From assembly GCA_013817555.1 (NCBI GenBank), contig JACDCN010000078.1, positions 1 through 8,371 of the forward strand: 8,371 nucleotides of DNA. The letters are read 5' to 3'. The position numbers and the translations under genes are program-made. Under the pieces are notes generated by a model that did no database searches, was not told the origin of the DNA, and was given only the letters and a program-made list of their open reading frames with translations. The stretch is from Actinomycetota bacterium. GTDB lineage: Bacteria > Actinomycetota > Thermoleophilia > Gaiellales > Gaiellaceae. Shown here one piece after another: positions 5,775 through 8,371 of this stretch; position 1 is the stretch's first letter; each line of letters starts with the position of its first letter.

Positions 5775-6032
5775 CTAGTCCGACGTGATGATCGTAGTGG
5801 TGGTCGTGGTCACGACGACGGCCGGGCGCTCGAGCGCTCCTGACGCCCTCAGCATCTCCGTCTGACGCCGGAGCTTCTTCTGCTCCAGCCAGACGAAGCC
5901 GATCAACGAGATGAGCATCGCCGCGACACCGAGCGCGGTCATGATGTACGTGCCGGTCGAGCCCTCGCCGCCGAAGGTCCAGAACTCGGCGATGTCTTCG
6001 CTCCATTCGTCGAACGGGAACGCGTCGAACAT
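5775..6032 (-). CDS. 85-residue single-helix membrane protein downstream of amt
   Basis: Unrecognised protein with an acidic and aromatic N-terminal segment, MFDAFPFDEWSEDIAEFWTF, one hydrophobic helix (about residues 28-49, YIMTALGVAAMLISLIGFVW), a basic stretch QKKLRRQ and a low-complexity tail AVVVTTTTTTIITSD. The basic residues directly after the helix predict N-out/C-in topology. AGGAG (6040-6044) lies 7 bases before ATG 6032 and overlaps the amt stop codon region; the gap between the genes is only 3 bp, so translation is probably coupled to amt. The coding of the tail is a run of GTG/GTC/ACG/ACC-like triplets. The position suggests an Amt-associated subunit, but there is no direct evidence. 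Confidence 0.76.
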   Translation of the reverse strand: MFDAFPFDEWSEDIAEFWTFGGEGSTGTYIMTALGVAAMLISLIGFVWLEQKKLRRQTEMLRASGALERPAVVVTTTTTTIITSD

Positions 6033-6035
6033 CGC

Positions 6036-7529
6036 CTAGCTCCTCTCTCCCGTACCAACCGGGGTCTCGGCTCTGCCGTTCGTTTGCCAGTATGCGTCCA
6101 AGAGCACCGGGGCCGCATCGACCTCGCGACCGTCGGGCTCGATGACGGTCTCGGGCACGCGCTCGAACTCGGGGAAGAAGTCCTGTCCGAACTCGGCCAG
6201 GTCGAGGCCCTCGAGCTCCACTTCCGCCGGCACGCGCAGGAGATTGAGCTTCTTCAGGATCCAGCTCACGACGTAGCCCGGGATGAACGCCAGCGGGAGG
6301 AACGCGAGCATCCCCATCAGCTGGCCGCCGAAGGACGTCTCGACGTTGTTGACCCCCGTCGGGTACCCGCCCGCGAAGACGCCGACGAGGAAGACGCCGT
6401 AGAAGCCACACACTCCGTGTACCGCCACCGCGCCGACCGCGTCGTCGATTCGCAGCTTCTTCTCGATGTAGGTCCCTGCGTATACCGCGAGCATGCCGCC
6501 CGAGATCGAGAGCAGGTATGCAAGAGACGGGTGATAGACGTCCGCGCCGGCGGATACGGAAATGACTCCTGCAAGACCTCCGGACAAGGTCCAGAACGGG
6601 TCACCCTTGCTGGCGAACCAGCCGCCTGTGAAGCCTCCCGCGAAGCCGAAGGTGATCACGAACGCGATCGCGCCGAGAGTCGTCGGCGAGAAATAGATGT
6701 TGAGCCAACCCGGGAAGACCGTGGACTGGATCACGAGACACGCGGCGTAGAAGCCGTAGAACCCGGTGAAGATCAGCATCAGACCCAGCAGAGTCAGGTG
6801 TGTGTTGTGCCCGCGGATGGTGCGCGCAGCTCCGTCGACCGTGTATTTGCCGATGCGCGGCCCGAGGTTCAGCAGGACTCCTAACGTGAACGCGCCTGCG
6901 ACGCCGTGGACCACGAGCGATGCGATCGCGTCGTGGAACCCGAACCGCGTGACCAGCCAGCCGCCCCCGCTCCAGCCCCACGCGGCGTCCATGATCCAGA
7001 CACCCGACCCCAGCACCACGGCCAGGATCAGGTACGCGGAGAGGCGGACACGCTCGATGAGCGCACCCGACATGATCGACGCCGTCGTCCAGGAGAAGAG
7101 CAGGAACGCGAGGAAGAAGACCGCGCTGACGTGATCCTGGAGGTTCGGCCCCATCTGGGCAGCCCAGGGCGCCGTGTTCTGGCAGAACCCGGCGAGGACC
7201 TCGAGTCCCTCCACCGTTGGGCTGCCGTGCCCGTCCTTCGGCCAGCCCTCCTCGAAGCAGCCGTAGATGTACCAGCCGAAGTAGTAGAAGGTCGGCGTCA
7301 CGACGGCGATCGTGAGGATGTTCTTCATCGCCGTCGACATCACGTTCTTGCGTCGTGCGGCGCCGGCCTCGTAGGCCATGAAGCCCGCGTGGATCAGCCA
7401 CATGATCACGACGGTCCAGAAATAGAACTGCTCCGTCAGGATCTGGGAGTCGAGCGTAACCTGCCCCTGGAGCTCGTCTGCTGTCGGCGCTGCTTGGGCG
7501 AGCCAGGATGAGAAGAGCGAAGAGATCAT
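6036..7529 (-). CDS. amt: Ammonium transporter, Amt family
   Basis: The 497-residue integral membrane protein conducts ammonium/ammonia across the cytoplasmic membrane. Key pore features are intact: D200 in FHDAIASLVVHGVAG with H208, and H371 in DAVGAVAVHGVCGFYG, together the twin-histidine pair of the conduction path. Other family landmarks are LGPRIGKY (222-229), WTTASIMSGALIERVR (147-162) and TFGFAGGFTGGWFASKGDP (293-311). About 11 helices can be traced. The cytoplasmic tail from 424 includes VELEGLDLAEFGQDFFPEF, a recognisable Amt C-terminal regulatory region. ATG 7529 was chosen for its near-ideal ribosome site; an earlier in-frame codon at 7652 would add 41 poorly structured residues. 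A larger outside loop (about 91-130) contains C91 and C116. No PII gene (glnK), the usual partner, is adjacent. Confidence 0.96.
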   Translation of the reverse strand: MISSLFSSWLAQAAPTADELQGQVTLDSQILTEQFYFWTVVIMWLIHAGFMAYEAGAARRKNVMSTAMKNILTIAVVTPTFYYFGWYIYGCFEEGWPKDGHGSPTVEGLEVLAGFCQNTAPWAAQMGPNLQDHVSAVFFLAFLLFSWTTASIMSGALIERVRLSAYLILAVVLGSGVWIMDAAWGWSGGGWLVTRFGFHDAIASLVVHGVAGAFTLGVLLNLGPRIGKYTVDGAARTIRGHNTHLTLLGLMLIFTGFYGFYAACLVIQSTVFPGWLNIYFSPTTLGAIAFVITFGFAGGFTGGWFASKGDPFWTLSGGLAGVISVSAGADVYHPSLAYLLSISGGMLAVYAGTYIEKKLRIDDAVGAVAVHGVCGFYGVFLVGVFAGGYPTGVNNVETSFGGQLMGMLAFLPLAFIPGYVVSWILKKLNLLRVPAEVELEGLDLAEFGQDFFPEFERVPETVIEPDGREVDAAPVLLDAYWQTNGRAETPVGTGERS

Positions 7530-7533
7530 CGAA

Positions 7534-7544
7534 CCCCCCTCCTC
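7534..7544 (-). promoter_or_regulatory. Ribosome binding site deciding the amt start
   Basis: On the minus strand GAGGAGGGGGG lies 4 bases before ATG 7529. It supports the 497-residue product over the longer in-frame version beginning at 7652. Confidence 0.75.
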
Positions 7545-7602
7545 GGGCGGGTACCGCGATCGACGTGTGCGGAGACCGTATGAAGCCGGCCACACCGTTT
7601 CC

Positions 7603-7644
7603 ATGTCCGGGCTTGCCGAGGTTGGGGCCCCGACTATGTCCGGG
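7603..7644 (-). promoter_or_regulatory. amt leader/promoter region with repeated CCCGGACAT
   Basis: The 132-bp gap before amt (7530-7661) is the largest in the minus-strand series and probably holds its promoter. Read on the minus strand, CCCGGACAT occurs twice, at 7636-7644 and 7603-7611, 33 bp apart (about three helical turns). The distal copy is part of an imperfect palindrome, CCCGGAC-ATA-GTCGGGG (7628-7644, one mismatch). These could be operator half-sites. I cannot assign clear -35/-10 elements. Confidence 0.3.
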
Positions 7645-7653
7645 AGTAACACA

Positions 7654-7674
7654 CGCGCGGTCTACGTCCGCGCG
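7654..7674 (-). terminator. Hairpin at the end of the PepSY-like gene
   Basis: A perfect 7-bp inverted repeat, CGCGCGG (7654-7660) and CCGCGCG (7668-7674), flanks a 7-base loop that contains the TAG stop (7662-7664) of the gene. On the minus strand it is followed by TGTGTTACT, only moderately T-rich. It may terminate or attenuate transcription before amt. Confidence 0.35.
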
Positions 7675-7946
7675 GCCTCGCCCGTCTGAACGTCGATCAG
7701 GAAGCTCTCGATGCGGCTCGGCTCGCCGTCCGAGTCGAGCGTTTCCGACAAGACGACTCCCCAGTACCCGCGCACGGGAATGCCTCGCGGAACGTAGCGG
7801 ATCTGCACGCATTGCAATTGGGGACACGGCTCGAACGAGGCGTTCTCCTTCGCGATCTCGATCGCCTCGTCCTGCGAGATCTCCTGATTGTTGGATCCGC
7901 AGGTGCGTGCGACGACGAGCGCTGCAACGAGAACGAGCGCGAACAA
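7662..7946 (-). CDS. Membrane-anchored PepSY-like small protein
   Basis: From TTG 7946 the product is 94 residues: a hydrophobic segment (FALVLVAALVVARTC), then ISQDEAIEIAKENASF and a C-terminal SFLIDVQTGEAART. The DEAIEIAKE helix with a closing strand ending in TGE resembles a single PepSY domain, usually extracytoplasmic. Cysteines are at 16, 41 and 46; the C41/C46 pair may form a disulfide. The reading frame stays open upstream to 8057, and the extra sequence KGRRGLRDHPLGKLLL looks like a natural basic N-terminus before the helix. However, no ATG, GTG or TTG occurs there. The best-placed codon is GTA at 8024, overlapping the upstream stop, which would give about 120 residues. The true start is therefore uncertain. 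The family call rests on pattern only. Confidence 0.68.
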   Translation of the reverse strand: MFALVLVAALVVARTCGSNNQEISQDEAIEIAKENASFEPCPQLQCVQIRYVPRGIPVRGYWGVVLSETLDSDGEPSRIESFLIDVQTGEAART

Positions 7947-8013
7947 CAGAAGCTTGCCGAGCGGATGGTCTCGGAGCCCACGCCGCCCCTTCGGAGGGGT
8001 CGGCGGGCTGCCG

Positions 8014-8235
8014 TTACCCGCTACGGGTGTTCCAGCGCCGGTAGACAGCGTAGGTCCTCAGGATCAGGTAACCGACGAAGTGCGTCATGAAGACCAGCAA
8101 GAGCCACCAGCTCCACCACAGGTAGTGCGGCGCCGGCTGCATCTCGCGGAGCTCGATCACCGTCAGGTAGAGGGCGATCGCCAGCGTGAGCCACATGATG
8201 ATCGGCGCGAACCCAAGGAGGAAGATCACGAGCAC
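8014..8235 (-). CDS. Small two-helix membrane protein, unknown function
   Basis: The 73-residue product from GTG 8235 has two hydrophobic segments, about residues 2-28 (LVIFLLGFAPIIMWLTLAIA) and 38-62, the latter with WWSWWLLLVFMTHFVGYLIL, then a basic end YAVYRRWNTRSG. A loop, ELREMQPAPHYL, joins them. I do not recognise a family. No Shine-Dalgarno precedes 8235. A good one (CTGGAG) precedes GTG 8266, but that codon is one base out of frame. In the gene's own frame the residues just upstream, ARLVDDHR, read naturally into the helix, up to a TGA at 8263-8265. A single extra base in GCGGCGCGCC (8253-8262) would explain this. It precedes the PepSY-like gene on the same strand. Confidence 0.66.
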   Translation of the reverse strand: MLVIFLLGFAPIIMWLTLAIALYLTVIELREMQPAPHYLWWSWWLLLVFMTHFVGYLILRTYAVYRRWNTRSG

Positions 8236-8304
8236 GCGGTGATCGTCTACGAGGCGCGCCGCTCACGCAACTCCAGTTAGCCCGGAGCTGATGGAGCGTC
8301 CCGT

Positions 8305-8333
8305 GCCGAAGGGCGATTTATTCGCCCGTAGGC
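8305..8333. other. Small hairpin near the right edge
   Basis: GGGCGA (8311-8316) pairs with TCGCCC (8322-8327) around TTTAT, with an outer GCC/GGC pairing (8305-8307 with 8331-8333) across a 3x3 internal mismatch. It surrounds the stop codon of the short partial frame coming from the right edge. There is no T-tract, so terminator function is uncertain. Confidence 0.3.
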
Positions 8334-8371
8334 CGACCGAGCGAGACTCGGTACCTCGGGTCGAAGGAGGG
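8318..8371 (-). CDS. Possible C-terminal fragment of a gene entering from the right
   Basis: On the minus strand a frame open from the edge encodes PSFDPRYRVSLGRPTGE and stops at TAA 8318-8320, inside a hairpin loop. Composition is compatible with a protein C-terminus, but 17 residues are too few to be sure and another minus frame is also open here. A plus-strand ATG at 8291, open to the edge, competes with it. Confidence 0.25.
   Translation of the reverse strand, partial: PSFDPRYRVSLGRPTGE

Noticed and set aside
6084..7511. Plus-strand open frames opposite amt
   Set aside because: Charged low-complexity shadows of a clear Amt gene.
7590..7660. GlnR-type box (GTnAC-n6-GnAAC) upstream of amt
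   Set aside because: GTTAC and GGAAAC half-site look-alikes are present on the minus strand but about 38 bp apart, not at the required spacing.
8291..8371. Plus-strand ATG frame open to the right edge, preceded by GGAG
   Set aside because: Only 27 codons are visible, the composition is uninformative, and the ribosome-site spacing is short; it cannot be supported over the competing minus-strand frame.

Overview
The window is GC-rich (about 65% by eye) and almost fully coding, with frequent GTG starts, 4-bp start/stop overlaps and many very small membrane proteins. This fits a high-GC actinobacterium, perhaps a deep lineage such as Thermoleophilia or Rubrobacteria. The placement is an inference from composition and gene style; no rRNA or marker gene settles it. 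I see no tRNA, rRNA, CRISPR array or insertion sequence.

The left half (1-5028) reads on the plus strand. It opens with most of a formate--tetrahydrofolate ligase gene (fhs) whose 5' end lies outside the window. A tight run follows: an ABC-2 type exporter (ATPase and permease, 4-bp overlap), a two-helix membrane protein, a membrane-anchored beta-propeller with five Asp-boxes (F510_1955-like), a 43-residue methionine-rich one-helix protein, and an SCO1/SenC-like copper-binding thioredoxin-fold protein (4-bp overlap with the previous gene). Together they look like a cell-envelope module, probably for copper or redox-protein handling, with an exporter pair whose layout recalls NosF/NosY. That role is inferred from content and order.

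The right half (5018-8371) reads on the minus strand and meets the left half in an 11-bp convergent overlap. In transcription order it holds: a possible C-terminal tail of a gene entering from the right edge, a two-helix membrane protein, a membrane-anchored PepSY-like protein, an ammonium transporter (amt), two tiny single-helix membrane proteins (85 and 50 residues), a Cys-rich zinc-ribbon-like protein, and a nine-cysteine GDCCVxC protein (putative heavy-metal binding). No PII gene (glnK) follows amt; the two small membrane proteins occupy the downstream position instead.

Points of interest: the putative metal module, the Met-rich microprotein, the amt-linked small membrane proteins, strong hairpins after 3241 and 5028, and two small genes at the right (7662-8266) whose best-looking N-termini lack a usable in-frame start, hinting at base errors or real start-site lesions.
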